NCBI RefSeq assembly: GCF_003049085.1
Contig: NZ_PIQX01000004.1
Span: 62,001-126,000 of the forward strand
Source of the DNA: Campylobacter concisus
GTDB lineage: Bacteria; Campylobacterota; Campylobacteria; Campylobacterales; Campylobacteraceae
DNA: 64,000 nt
Direction of reading: 5' to 3'
Shown here: piece by piece, positions 17,542 through 24,481 of the stretch
Layout of the letters: each line of letters begins with the position of its first letter
How positions within the stretch are numbered: position 1 is the stretch's first letter
Made by a program: the position numbers and the translations under genes
Notes under the pieces: model-generated
The model's input: the letters and a program-made list of their open reading frames with translations, nothing else
Databases searched by the model: none
What the model was told of the DNA's origin: nothing

Positions 17542-17639
17542 ATTGCGCTTATGATTTGTTTCATATCGTGCAGACGCAAAGCAAGAGCATAAAAGAGTTA
17601 GAAATAAAAGCAGGCATAAGAGAGGAGAATAACCTATGA
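17514..17639 (+). CDS. Small ORF, 41 residues, possibly 3' part of a frameshifted gene
   Basis: Reads MDGVTQPLLDCAYDLFHIVQ then a charged helical tail, ending TGA at 17637-17639 and overlapping the next ATG by four bases. No good ribosome binding site precedes 17514, which supports its being the downstream half of the 17404 gene. Confidence 0.4.
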   Translation: MDGVTQPLLDCAYDLFHIVQTQSKSIKELEIKAGIREENNL

Positions 17640-17872
17640 TACGAAGCAGACATAAAACGGCGTTAATAAAAATGATGTGGGACGGAACGGAAATAACCGC
17701 GGGGCGAGTATTTGGCATAAGTAACGCCAATCAGTATTTAGTAGAGCTTTTTAGAGAAAAAATCGTTAAATTTAGATGGTGCACGGACGCAAATAACCCT
17801 AAAAGGCGGTTTAAATTATGGCGTATCGACGATTTCCAAAAGGCTAAAAGATATTTAGGGAGCAAAATATGA
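17636..17872 (+). CDS. Hypothetical 78-residue basic protein, probably DNA-binding
   Basis: Starts at ATG in an ATGA overlap with AGAGGAGAATAACCT upstream. The sequence is basic, and EITAGRVFGISNANQYLVELFREKIVKFRW resembles a winged-helix recognition segment followed by a KRRFKLWRID hairpin. It overlaps the antirepressor gene by four bases, consistent with a phage-like regulatory operon. The family is not certain. Confidence 0.6.
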   Translation: MIRSRHKTALIKMMWDGTEITAGRVFGISNANQYLVELFREKIVKFRWCTDANNPKRRFKLWRIDDFQKAKRYLGSKI

Positions 17873-18699
17873 GCTCAATAGTAGCATTTAATGATCTAAA
17901 TTTAGAGATTTTGGAGTATCAAGACACGTGGAGCTTATCAGATAGGCAAGTAGCTGAGGGCTTTGGAGTTACACAAGAAGCAGTAAGAAAACAAAGAACG
18001 CAGGGAGCGACTGAATACATCGAGGGCGTGCATTATTATTACAAAGATATGTATAACGATGGCAAAGGTGGCTTAATAGAAAGCATGGACAAATCGGGCG
18101 GGGTGTCAAGAAATACCCAGAAAATGGTCTTTTGGACTAAAAAAGGCATTATTACTTTAGGATTTAAACTAAATAAAACACCTCAGACAATAGCCTTTAG
18201 GGACTGGGCGAGCGATTTTATCCTAAACAGCAGTAACCGCCCTACTACTATTCAAGAGCTTTTAGATAATCCTCGCTCACTTGCAGAACTAGCCCTAAGA
18301 TACGCCGACACACTAGAGGAAAATAACCGCCTCGAAGCTCAGGCGATAGAAAATAAGCCTTATATTGCATATGCTAAGACAATTGAAAGCAGTAAAGGCA
18401 GTATTAAAATAGGCGATTATGCGAAAACGCTTTGCAATAAAGAGCAAGGCATAAATACAGGGCAAAACCGATTATTTGAATTGATGAGAGAGCTAAAGAT
18501 TTTAAAAGAAAATAATGAGCCTTATCAAAAATATTCAAATATGGGTTATTTTGAATATAAACCACAACCATTTACAAAGCCAAACGGCGAGCAATGCTTA
18601 GACCTTATCACTCTAATAACGCCAAGGGGTCAAGTAAAATTAGCTAAAAAGCTAATCGAGGCTATAAAAGCTAAAAATACGCCTCGAATAAAGAGTTAA
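17869..18699 (+). CDS. Phage antirepressor with C-terminal KilAC domain
   Basis: Two-part protein of 276 residues. The N-terminal half has an HTH-like segment (SLSDRQVAEGFGVTQEAVRKQR, 22-43). The C-terminal half fits the phage KilAC domain: KPYIAYAKTIESSKGSIKIGDYAK, GQNRLFELMRELKIL, PYQKYSNMGYFEYKP and ITPRGQVKLAKKL. KilAC proteins relieve phage repression or bind DNA during lytic growth. Here it probably counters the repressor encoded at 21612-21836. Starts in an ATGA overlap. Confidence 0.85.
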   Translation: MSSIVAFNDLNLEILEYQDTWSLSDRQVAEGFGVTQEAVRKQRTQGATEYIEGVHYYYKDMYNDGKGGLIESMDKSGGVSRNTQKMVFWTKKGIITLGFKLNKTPQTIAFRDWASDFILNSSNRPTTIQELLDNPRSLAELALRYADTLEENNRLEAQAIENKPYIAYAKTIESSKGSIKIGDYAKTLCNKEQGINTGQNRLFELMRELKILKENNEPYQKYSNMGYFEYKPQPFTKPNGEQCLDLITLITPRGQVKLAKKLIEAIKAKNTPRIKS

Positions 18700-18712
18700 T
18701 CAAAGAATTTTA

Positions 18713-18744
18713 GGGGCGGTCAAGCCGAGCAAGTTTAGCCGCCC
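18713..18744 (+). promoter_or_regulatory. Hairpin in leader of Rep-like gene
   Basis: GGGCGG (18714-18719) pairs with CCGCCC (18739-18744) immediately upstream of the AAGG ribosome binding site of the next gene. It could be a terminator of the antirepressor unit or an attenuator. Confidence 0.5.
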
Positions 18745-18761
18745 TTAACAAGGTTACAAAC

Positions 18762-19520
18762 GTGGATATTTTAGCAGAAGTTGAGAGCATTATCAACCCA
18801 GCCGAGAGCAAAATTTACATAGACACGATAAGGGCTACATTTTTCAAAAAAGCTATCATTCAAAAGACCTATACAAAAATAGAGCTTTTAGACTTAATCG
18901 CTCGAAAATATGGCAAAAAATGGCTAAAGCTGGATAAGCAGACAGAAAAAGCCATCAAGATAGAACGCCGTTATGAGTTTCGAGATTATGAGATAGTTAA
19001 TATTTATATGCTTAGCGACTTGCCTATTTTCTACGCCACGCTAAAAAACGCAGGCAATGAGCCACAAAAGGCGTTATTTGAAGTTTATGGACTTAGGCAA
19101 TACAATAAGACACCACCACCAAAAGAGTTAATAGCGGAGCTCCTAGGCGTGATAAATAACGTTTCATCTCTTGACCTTTGTTTTGATAAGGATAGCCCCT
19201 TTAACCTTGACCCCTTTTGCGATGAGGTTATTAGCTTTGAAAATACCAAGTATCTAAAAAACAACGATGTATTAGCTAGAGTGTATTTTTATGACAAGGC
19301 AAAAAAGAATAATCTAAACTTGCCTATCTACCGAGCTGAAGCCGTAGTAAGCATAAATCCCAAAAGCAAAGATAACCCCTTGCCTCTCAAACAAAGGCTA
19401 AATTTGCAACTCCCATACGCCCTAGATGAGTTTAAATCCATACTGGATAAGACCACGAAAGAGCAAGGCACGAACAAGTCCTACAAGTCAAAAGAGAATA
19501 AAAGAGAGCTAAGAGCATAA
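18762..19520 (+). CDS. Rep-like replication initiation protein (tentative)
   Basis: 252 residues from a GTG with AAGGTTACAAAC upstream. Two short patterns recall rolling-circle initiators of the Rep_trans type: VSSLDLCFD near 150, like their R-L-D-L-x-x-D strand, and RVYFYDKAK...YRAEAVV near 190-210, like the Y-x-K...R-x-E segment that carries the catalytic Tyr. The C-terminus is a Lys-rich tail. I cannot see a textbook metal-binding motif, so the call is tentative. Support comes from the adjacent hairpin-crowded tract, which could be its origin. Confidence 0.4.
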   Translation: MDILAEVESIINPAESKIYIDTIRATFFKKAIIQKTYTKIELLDLIARKYGKKWLKLDKQTEKAIKIERRYEFRDYEIVNIYMLSDLPIFYATLKNAGNEPQKALFEVYGLRQYNKTPPPKELIAELLGVINNVSSLDLCFDKDSPFNLDPFCDEVISFENTKYLKNNDVLARVYFYDKAKKNNLNLPIYRAEAVVSINPKSKDNPLPLKQRLNLQLPYALDEFKSILDKTTKEQGTNKSYKSKENKRELRA

Positions 19521-19522
19521 CC

Positions 19523-20009
19523 AGCCGAGATTTTGGCTCGTTACCTCAACGCACGGATATTTTTATGCGTTAGCCTAATTTTTGGCTTACGTAGCAAAGC
19601 CCTTAAATGTGAGCTTTATCCGTCCCCTTAAAATTAAGGACACGAGTCGACCCCTAAAAATAGGCTATCCGCTCAACTAGCTCTAACAATGAAACCCAAA
19701 TAATCCTATTATCAACGCTTGAGCCTTGCAAGTGAAACGTAAAAGCTCCATACGTTAAACGTAGCCGGCTTTAAAATAGGGGCTAAAATATCGGTTACGT
19801 CGTTGCTCCACAAAAAAATGGAACGCAAAAGATGACCTAAGTTTGACTTACCTCATCGTTTCACATTTTTGGGGAACGATAGCAGCCAAAGGGGTGGATT
19901 ATATGAAGCTCCCCATTTTTGGGGAGCAGGTTATCGCCTTTTTTGATGAAAACCCTAGCAATAAAAATGTATTTCACAAAAAAATGAAAACGGCTTTTAA
20001 CCTTAAGCC
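19523..20009. other. Hairpin-crowded non-coding tract (candidate origin or structured RNA)
   Basis: No ORF, yet at least ten separate inverted repeats in under 500 bases. Positions: 19523-19538, 19548-19571, 19572-19587, 19596-19617, 19626-19639, 19736-19756, 19831-19857, 19855-19880, 19908-19927 and 19992-20009. The one at 19831 is a two-part stem, GATGA/TCATC then TAAGT/ACTTA, with a CC/CC internal loop. The one at 19908 is GCTCCCC/GGGGAGC. Loops often contain ATTTTTGG. The density is unlike any other spacer in the window. Confidence 0.6.
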
Positions 20010-20357
20010 AAAATAGCCCTTTTTTTGCTTGCTTAAGTTTTCATAAAAAAGGGTATTGCAGAAAATATCACTCGTTATCATTTTTTTAGCGTTTTTCGTC
20101 TATCTTTTAAGATCAAAAATCAAAGCCAGCACCGAGGGGCTAGAGCTTAGCACGCAAGCCACGCACGAGCGAAAATCACAATTTAAGAAAAGCAACGTAT
20201 AGTGTGCCCCTGTAAAACTACCCTACAATGACCTTTTTGTTACAAAAAATCTCCACTTTTCCTTAAATGAAAAAATTAATTATTAAGAGGGCTAAAAATA
20301 TTTACATTAAGGTTAAAAATGAGAAATTTTTTTACAAAAAAAGTGAGATGAGTTAAT
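20010..20357. other. Non-coding spacer between hairpin tract and S18 fragment
   Basis: About 350 bases without a convincing ORF. The first part (to about 20220) keeps element-like composition; from about 20250 the sequence becomes AT-rich and host-like, so a junction may lie here. Confidence 0.4.
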
Positions 20358-20444
20358 TGCAAATTTACAGAAGCAAAGATTGATTTTATAGACTACAAAG
20401 ACACTTCACTTTTAAAGTATTGCTTGTCAGAGAGATTTAAAATC
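20358..20444 (+). pseudogene. Internal fragment of rpsR (ribosomal protein bS18)
   Basis: The + frame from TGC at 20358 to ATC at 20444 translates to 29 residues beginning [19 protein letters not shown] and ending CLSERFKI. This is the middle of epsilonproteobacterial S18 (usual context [18 protein letters not shown], then FKIMPRRLTGTSKR). An in-frame TGA lies at 20349-20351 before it, and after it the frame continues TLVII then stop, without the PRRLTGT end. There is no start codon or ribosome binding site, so it cannot be a working gene. The intact rpsR should be elsewhere. Confidence 0.75.
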
Positions 20445-20452
20445 ACGCTTGT

Positions 20453-20458
20453 TATAAT
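20453..20458 (+). promoter_or_regulatory. -10 box upstream of epimerase gene
   Basis: TATAAT in an AT-rich context, about 90 bases before the epimerase start and just after the S18 fragment. Confidence 0.4.
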
Positions 20459-20547
20459 CTAAAAAACCAAAAAAGGATGAACTTCTTAAAATACACGCTT
20501 TGAAGCAAAGTGAAAATTGCAATTAAGAAAATTTGATAAGGACAAAC

Positions 20548-21414
20548 TTGAAAATAGCGATAAATGGCACGAGTGGTTTTGTTGGCTCAAATTTGTGTGA
20601 GTTTTTAGCTTCAAAAGGGCATGAAATTTTAAAAATAAAGCGTGAGATTTATGCGGATATTTCAGCTTTGACTGAGATTTTGCAAGAGTGTGATGCTCTA
20701 ATAAATTTAGCTGGTGCAAACATCTCGCAAAGATGGAGTCAAAGCTATAAAAATGAGCTTTTTAATAGCCGAATTGCAAGTACGAAAAACCTTGTTTTGG
20801 CACTTTCAAAGACTTCAAAAAAGCCCAAAATTTTCATCTCAACTTCGGCGGTTGGCATTTATGAGAGCGGTTTAATACACGATGAAAGTTCGCAGAATTT
20901 TAATAAAGGATTTTTGGGAAAATTGGCGGTGGCTTGGGAAAATGAAGCGTTAAAGGCCAGTGAGCTTGGCGTGAAAACGGCGATTTTTAGGCTTGGCGTA
21001 GTGCTTGGCAGAGGGGTTGATGGCAAAACGGGCGGTGCTTTGGCTAAGATGTTGCCGATTTTTAAGCTAGGTCTTGGCGGCGTTTTGGCAGGCGGAAAGC
21101 AGAGCTTTTCGTGGGTGCATCTGGACGATTTGCTAAAAGCTTATGAGCTTGTGCTAAATCGTGAAATTTCAGGCATTTTTAACCTTGTTTCGCCAGAATT
21201 TGCTACCAATGAAAGCTTCACAAAGGCCCTTGCAAACACACTTAAACGCCCAGCCATTTTTAATGTCCCAAGCTTTGTTTTGCAGCTAAAATTTGGCGAA
21301 GGCTCGGCGATATTGCTTGAAGGTGCAGATGTGCGACCTGTAAATTTACTAAAACAGGGCTTTGAGTTTAAATTTGGTGATTTAAACGCTGCTTTGAGTG
21401 AAATTTTAAGCTGA
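20548..21414 (+). CDS. TIGR01777-type NAD-dependent epimerase/dehydratase (YfcH-like SDR)
   Basis: 288 residues from TTG at 20548, chosen because AAGGACAAAC precedes it. The NAD-binding start MKIAINGTSGFVGSNLCEFL carries the atypical-SDR GxxGxxG. NLAGANI, STSAVGIY and FRLGVVLGRG follow, and the C-terminal NESFTKALANTLKRPAIFNVPSF is specific to this family. The substrate is unknown. Its AAATTT-rich codon use resembles the chromosome more than its neighbours in the element, suggesting a captured or displaced host gene. A hairpin follows the stop. Confidence 0.85.
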   Translation: MKIAINGTSGFVGSNLCEFLASKGHEILKIKREIYADISALTEILQECDALINLAGANISQRWSQSYKNELFNSRIASTKNLVLALSKTSKKPKIFISTSAVGIYESGLIHDESSQNFNKGFLGKLAVAWENEALKASELGVKTAIFRLGVVLGRGVDGKTGGALAKMLPIFKLGLGGVLAGGKQSFSWVHLDDLLKAYELVLNREISGIFNLVSPEFATNESFTKALANTLKRPAIFNVPSFVLQLKFGEGSAILLEGADVRPVNLLKQGFEFKFGDLNAALSEILS

Positions 21415-21424
21415 GATTTTTTAA

Positions 21425-21457
21425 AGGGGCGTATCTAGTTAGATCAAAAATGCCCCT
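21425..21457 (+). terminator. Hairpin after epimerase
   Basis: AGGGGC (21425-21430) pairs with GCCCCT (21452-21457). A second inverted pair, CTAGTTAG (21435-21442) and CTAACTAG (21484-21491), overlaps it. Confidence 0.5.
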
Positions 21458-21540
21458 AAATGTTAAAGAATATCGTATTTTACCTAACTAGAGCTAAGAT
21501 CAAAGCTTGGGGAATTAAATACTGGTAGCTTTTAAATGAT

Positions 21541-21606
21541 GTCACAGCTGACACCCTAGAGGGTAACACGTGTAACGTTACATATAACGGATGAACTCGT
21601 TACAAA
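21541..21606. promoter_or_regulatory. Cluster of short palindromes with GTAAC repeats
   Basis: Within about 65 bases: CAGCTG, the pair CCCT/AGGG, ACACGTGT, and the perfect 12-base palindrome TGTAACGTTACA, with further GTAAC or GTTAC words on both sides. It lies just downstream of the repressor stop codon. Function unknown. Confidence 0.4.
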
Positions 21607-21611
21607 TGATA

Positions 21612-21836
21612 TTAATCCTCTTTGTTTTCAGCGTAGGGCTTAACCACCTCAACGATTTTATCCATATCAAGCGATTTAATGTAGTTTTCAAGCCAGCTTT
21701 TTACCCAATACGGATAACCTCGCCCATTAGTCCCCCAACTATTTACACCCTGATAGCTTGTTTCTAAAATTTCAGCTAATTGTTTTTTATTAAGCCCTGC
21801 ACGTTTCATAAGCTCGTTAAATTCATCTCTATCCAT
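21612..21836 (-). CDS. Small HTH repressor-like protein
   Basis: 74 residues with an N-terminal helix-turn-helix (DEFNELMKRAGLNKKQLAEILETSYQGVNSW), where the KQLAEILETS-x-x-x-V-x-x-W pattern is that of phage Cro/CI-type or DUF-XRE regulators. The gene points away from the 21984 operon, with four similar palindromes between them, the classic layout for an immunity switch. Probably represses the right-hand genes and perhaps itself. Confidence 0.75.
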   Translation of the reverse strand: MDRDEFNELMKRAGLNKKQLAEILETSYQGVNSWGTNGRGYPYWVKSWLENYIKSLDMDKIVEVVKPYAENKED

Positions 21837-21857
21837 TTTTAACCCTTTAAAAAAATA

Positions 21858-21965
21858 TGCGTTAGCATATTAAACAACTTATTAAAAAATGCTTATGTAT
21901 ATTTTATTAAGTTTATTTTAAAGTGCATAAGCATATAATTTCTAAATTATTTTAATGCTGATGCA
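21858..21965. promoter_or_regulatory. Four-site operator array TGC-N4-GCA
   Basis: TGCGTTAGCA (21858-21867), TGCTTATGTA (21890-21899), TGCATAAGCA (21924-21933) and TGCTGATGCA (21956-21965). Starts are 32, 34 and 32 bases apart, close to three helical turns, so sites face one side of the DNA. They fill the divergent gap between the repressor and the 21984 operon; the last site lies just before the AAAGGAG ribosome binding site. Confidence 0.7.
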
Positions 21966-21983
21966 TACTTTAAAGGAGAACAA

Positions 21984-22217
21984 ATGACACTAAGTTTTAA
22001 CATAGCCGACGAGCTAGACCTAACCAACGAGATACCAAGCGCGCTAAACAATATTAGCACGTTAGTATTAGCTTTGCCGCACCTTCAAAAGGCTACAAAC
22101 ATGAACAGCGACGTGATGATAAATGTAGGCTATTTTTTAAGCGGCGTTATCGACGACGTAGCCCAAGCCGTACGAGATTACGCAGACAAGAAAATATCCG
22201 AAAAGGAGCAAAAATGA
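21984..22217 (+). CDS. Hypothetical element protein, tandem paralogue 1
   Basis: 77 residues, acidic and helical, with AAAGGAG upstream. The core ISTLVLALPHLQ...VGYFLSGVIDDVAQAVRDYADKK lines up with the next gene. No known family recognised. First gene of a compact operon under the operator array. Confidence 0.65.
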   Translation: MTLSFNIADELDLTNEIPSALNNISTLVLALPHLQKATNMNSDVMINVGYFLSGVIDDVAQAVRDYADKKISEKEQK

Positions 22218-22450
22218 AGTTAGTTTTTAACGAAATCAACAAGAATTTTGAGTTAGGCGTTGAGGTAACTTGCGTATTAGGACAAGTATCAACGCTAATG
22301 CTAGCACTAGCAAATAAACACGAGAGCATAGACGACAATGAGAGGCTAAACGCTACTTATCTACTAAGTGGCATTTTGCTCGATATTGCATCAACGCTTG
22401 ATGATTATGCGCTAAAAGACACAAAAGCGACTAAGGAGCAAAGAAAATGA
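22214..22450 (+). CDS. Hypothetical element protein, tandem paralogue 2
   Basis: 78 residues, overlapping the previous gene by four bases. VSTLMLALANKHE...ATYLLSGILLDIASTLDDYALKD corresponds to the same core in paralogue 1, with about a third of positions shared by eye. The two probably pair as a heterodimer or arose by recent duplication and divergence. Function unknown. Confidence 0.65.
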   Translation: MKLVFNEINKNFELGVEVTCVLGQVSTLMLALANKHESIDDNERLNATYLLSGILLDIASTLDDYALKDTKATKEQRK

Positions 22451-22785
22451 CGGCCAAAAGATACGCAAAATTATACGAGCTTGAAAAGGCTCGTAGCTTT
22501 GATGAGCTAATAAACACACTAGAGCAAAGCCAGGACGTTAGCAGAGATGAAGCCATTTATCAAGCAGGTGCCAAGGCGTGGCTATTCGTAGATTATTACA
22601 TTAACGAGCTCAGGCACGCAGAAGCACAAGTAAAGCACTTAAAAAGACAGCTTGACCGCCTAAGCCCTGGTGATAGAAGCAAAGAGGACTTTAACAAAAA
22701 TAATCCCCTAGAAGCCAAAGGGATTTTTAAATGGCACAAGCCCTTAAAAGGCGCGAGCTTGCAAAACGATATGCAAGCAAGCTAA
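22447..22785 (+). CDS. Hypothetical coiled-coil element protein
   Basis: 112 residues, overlapping the previous gene by four bases (ATGA). The segment YINELRHAEAQVKHLKRQLDRLSPGDR is heptad-like. The polar C-terminus ends before a -10-like TATAAT. No family recognised. Confidence 0.6.
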   Translation: MTAKRYAKLYELEKARSFDELINTLEQSQDVSRDEAIYQAGAKAWLFVDYYINELRHAEAQVKHLKRQLDRLSPGDRSKEDFNKNNPLEAKGIFKWHKPLKGASLQNDMQAS

Positions 22786-22813
22786 TATAATCTAAGGGGG
22801 CGAGGCTAGCCCC
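22786..22813 (+). promoter_or_regulatory. Internal promoter -10 and leader hairpin
   Basis: TATAAT at 22786-22791 directly after the preceding stop, then hairpin GGGGC/GCCCC (22797-22801 with 22809-22813). It could start a separate transcript for the 22886-23849 genes. Confidence 0.4.
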
Positions 22814-22885
22814 AGACCTCATCGCAAAACCAACGAACGCCATAATACGCGTTAAAATACCTCAAAACGTCATAAAGGGCAAACA

Positions 22886-23077
22886 ATGGAGCTACTTACC
22901 GCAAAGCAGGTAGGGCAAATTTTAAACCTATCGCAAAGCACGCTTACCAAGATGAGAAGCGACAAATACAAAGACCGTTTTAACTTCGTTTTACCCTTTA
23001 TCAAGATAGGACGCGCCGTAAGATACGAGCGCGAGGCGGTAAATCAAGCCGTAAGCGAGCTAAAGGCGGTAAAATGA
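22886..23077 (+). CDS. AlpA/excisionase-like HTH protein
   Basis: 63 residues: LLTAKQVGQILNLSQSTLTKMRSDKYKDRF forms a MerR-type HTH, followed by the wing FIKIGRAVRYEREAVNQAVSEL. It differs from the 16756 AlpA-like protein, so the element has two such proteins. It is preceded by AAAGGGCAAACA and overlaps the next gene by four bases. Confidence 0.75.
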   Translation: MELLTAKQVGQILNLSQSTLTKMRSDKYKDRFNFVLPFIKIGRAVRYEREAVNQAVSELKAVK

Positions 23078-23520
23078 AAATAACGCCCGATTTAAAAGCC
23101 CAAATACTAGCTAGGCACAAAGCAGGCGACAGCCAAAGAAAAATACAAAAAACGTTTAACCTAAGCGCAGGCGCGGTCAATAAAATAACAAAGGGCGTAG
23201 AACAAAACCTAAAAAGCACGATAAATAAAGGCACGCAGTATCTAGCCGAGCTATCGGAGATGAACGAATACGAGCGCGAAGCGGTGGCGCAGGTAGTAAG
23301 CGACAATGCGCGCGCTTTAGCTTTTTTCAAGCAAACGGCGGTTAAAAACCAAATAATGGCTAATAGGCTATTAAAAGAAGCTAGAGATTTAAGCGATATT
23401 GAGCTACATAGCAGAATAACGGCTAGGAGCAAAGAAACGATACTAGGCAAAAATTACGAGCTACAAGAGCAAGGCGTGCCGTTTGCCTCTACTCAAATCA
23501 TAATAAAGCGCGACGCGTGA
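23074..23520 (+). CDS. HTH-containing phage-like protein (possible small terminase-type)
   Basis: 148 residues. The N-terminal LKAQILARHKAGDSQRKIQKTFNLSAGAVNKITKG is a resolvase/Trf-like HTH, followed by a long charged helical stretch and a C-terminus with FASTQIIIKRDA. This plan (HTH then helical oligomerisation region) resembles phage terminase small subunits and the TerS-like proteins of satellites, but no specific motif settles it. It overlaps both neighbours by four bases. Confidence 0.55.
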   Translation: MKITPDLKAQILARHKAGDSQRKIQKTFNLSAGAVNKITKGVEQNLKSTINKGTQYLAELSEMNEYEREAVAQVVSDNARALAFFKQTAVKNQIMANRLLKEARDLSDIELHSRITARSKETILGKNYELQEQGVPFASTQIIIKRDA

Positions 23521-23849
23521 AAACTTACGACATAGACCTATTTTACGAGCTATCTAGATTTTTTAAAGACGACTTACGTCTTATGGCTCACGCCGTGGCT
23601 TATGAGTTAAATTTAAACGCTAAGACGATTTACAAGGATTTTTCATTCGGACGCTACAAGGACGAGTATTTAGAGGCTTTATTAGCCGTGAGCGATAACC
23701 CGAAAGAGGCTTATTTAAATTTATTGATGAAGTTTAGAGATAAAAGCCCGATATTTGACCGCGACGACTTCGCAAACGCAGAAGCTTACAGTATGTTTAA
23801 TAGGAGTTACGACAAAAAACGAACGGACGAGCGCCGCAAAAACACTTAA
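23517..23849 (+). CDS. Hypothetical element protein, 110 residues
   Basis: Starts at GTG overlapping the previous stop. DDLRLMAHAVAYELNLNAKTIYKDFSFGRYK looks like a helix-turn-helix, and the tail SYDKKRTDERRKNT is very basic. It always follows the HTH protein here with coupled translation, so the two may work together on DNA. No family recognised. Confidence 0.55.
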   Translation: MKTYDIDLFYELSRFFKDDLRLMAHAVAYELNLNAKTIYKDFSFGRYKDEYLEALLAVSDNPKEAYLNLLMKFRDKSPIFDRDDFANAEAYSMFNRSYDKKRTDERRKNT

Positions 23850-23966
23850 ATTTAGCGCGATTAAGCCGTATTTAGCGCATACGGATAGACGAAAAAACGA
23901 ACGCTAATCAAACCCTAAGCCCCGAGCGGTTAAAATAAGATTGGATTTTAAAACAAAGGCTAGGAT

Positions 23967-24209
23967 ATGCAAACTCTAACCATACGAGCAGATGAAGCAC
24001 TAATAAGCCAAATAATAGCAATAAGCAAGGCTCTAGCTAATACGACTAATCAAAAGCTAATTATCGATGAGGATTATCCGATTTACGACGATGGCAAGAC
24101 GATGAAGCAAAGGATAGCCGATTACGAAGCGGATATTGAGGCTATCAGACGCGGAGAGCTTGAAACCTATCCACTAGAAACGTTAAAAGCCGAGATGGAA
24201 AAATGGTAG
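23967..24209 (+). CDS. RelB/ParD-like antitoxin
   Basis: 80 residues. The N-terminal MQTLTIRADEALISQIIAISKAL is a ribbon-helix-helix-like start, and the acidic C-terminal half (IADYEADIEAIRRGELETYPLETLKAEMEKW) is typical of the toxin-wrapping tail. It overlaps the ParE-like gene by seven bases, the usual TA order. Ribosome binding site AAAGGCTAGGAT. Confidence 0.75.
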   Translation: MQTLTIRADEALISQIIAISKALANTTNQKLIIDEDYPIYDDGKTMKQRIADYEADIEAIRRGELETYPLETLKAEMEKW

Positions 24210-24481
24210 TTAGACGCACAGCACGTTTTAACCACGAATTAAAAGCGGCGTTTGACTTCATAGCCAAAGACAGCCTAGGCAGAGCACGAGAGTTTAGGGA
24301 CGAACTTATTGCAAAGATAGAACGCACAGCACAGACGCCTTTTATTTGTCGTAAGTCTATTAATTTTAACGATGAGAGCATTCGCGACTTGATATTTAAA
24401 AGCTATGTAATACCTTACTTGATAGATGATGAGGTTATTTATGTGCTAGGCATTTACAAGGCTAACGAGTGGGAAGCGTGA
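24203..24481 (+). CDS. RelE/ParE superfamily toxin
   Basis: 92 residues with the ParE fold pattern: VRRTARFNHELKAAFDFIAKDSLGRAREFRDELIAKIERTAQTPF, then the strands RDLIFKSYVIPYLIDDEVIYVLGIYKANEW. Members inhibit gyrase or cleave mRNA; the branch cannot be decided by eye, though the R-D-L-x-x-x-x-Y-V-I-x-Y pattern favours ParE. Last gene before the right end, where it would help retain the element. Confidence 0.8.
   Translation: MVVRRTARFNHELKAAFDFIAKDSLGRAREFRDELIAKIERTAQTPFICRKSINFNDESIRDLIFKSYVIPYLIDDEVIYVLGIYKANEWEA

Noticed and set aside
19561-20340. Hidden protein gene in the hairpin tract
   Set aside because: Frequent stops in all frames and no start with a ribosome binding site; only hairpins recur.
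22147-22338. Minus-strand frame across the tandem paralogues
   Set aside because: Lies under two coupled genes on the plus strand and has no ribosome binding site.
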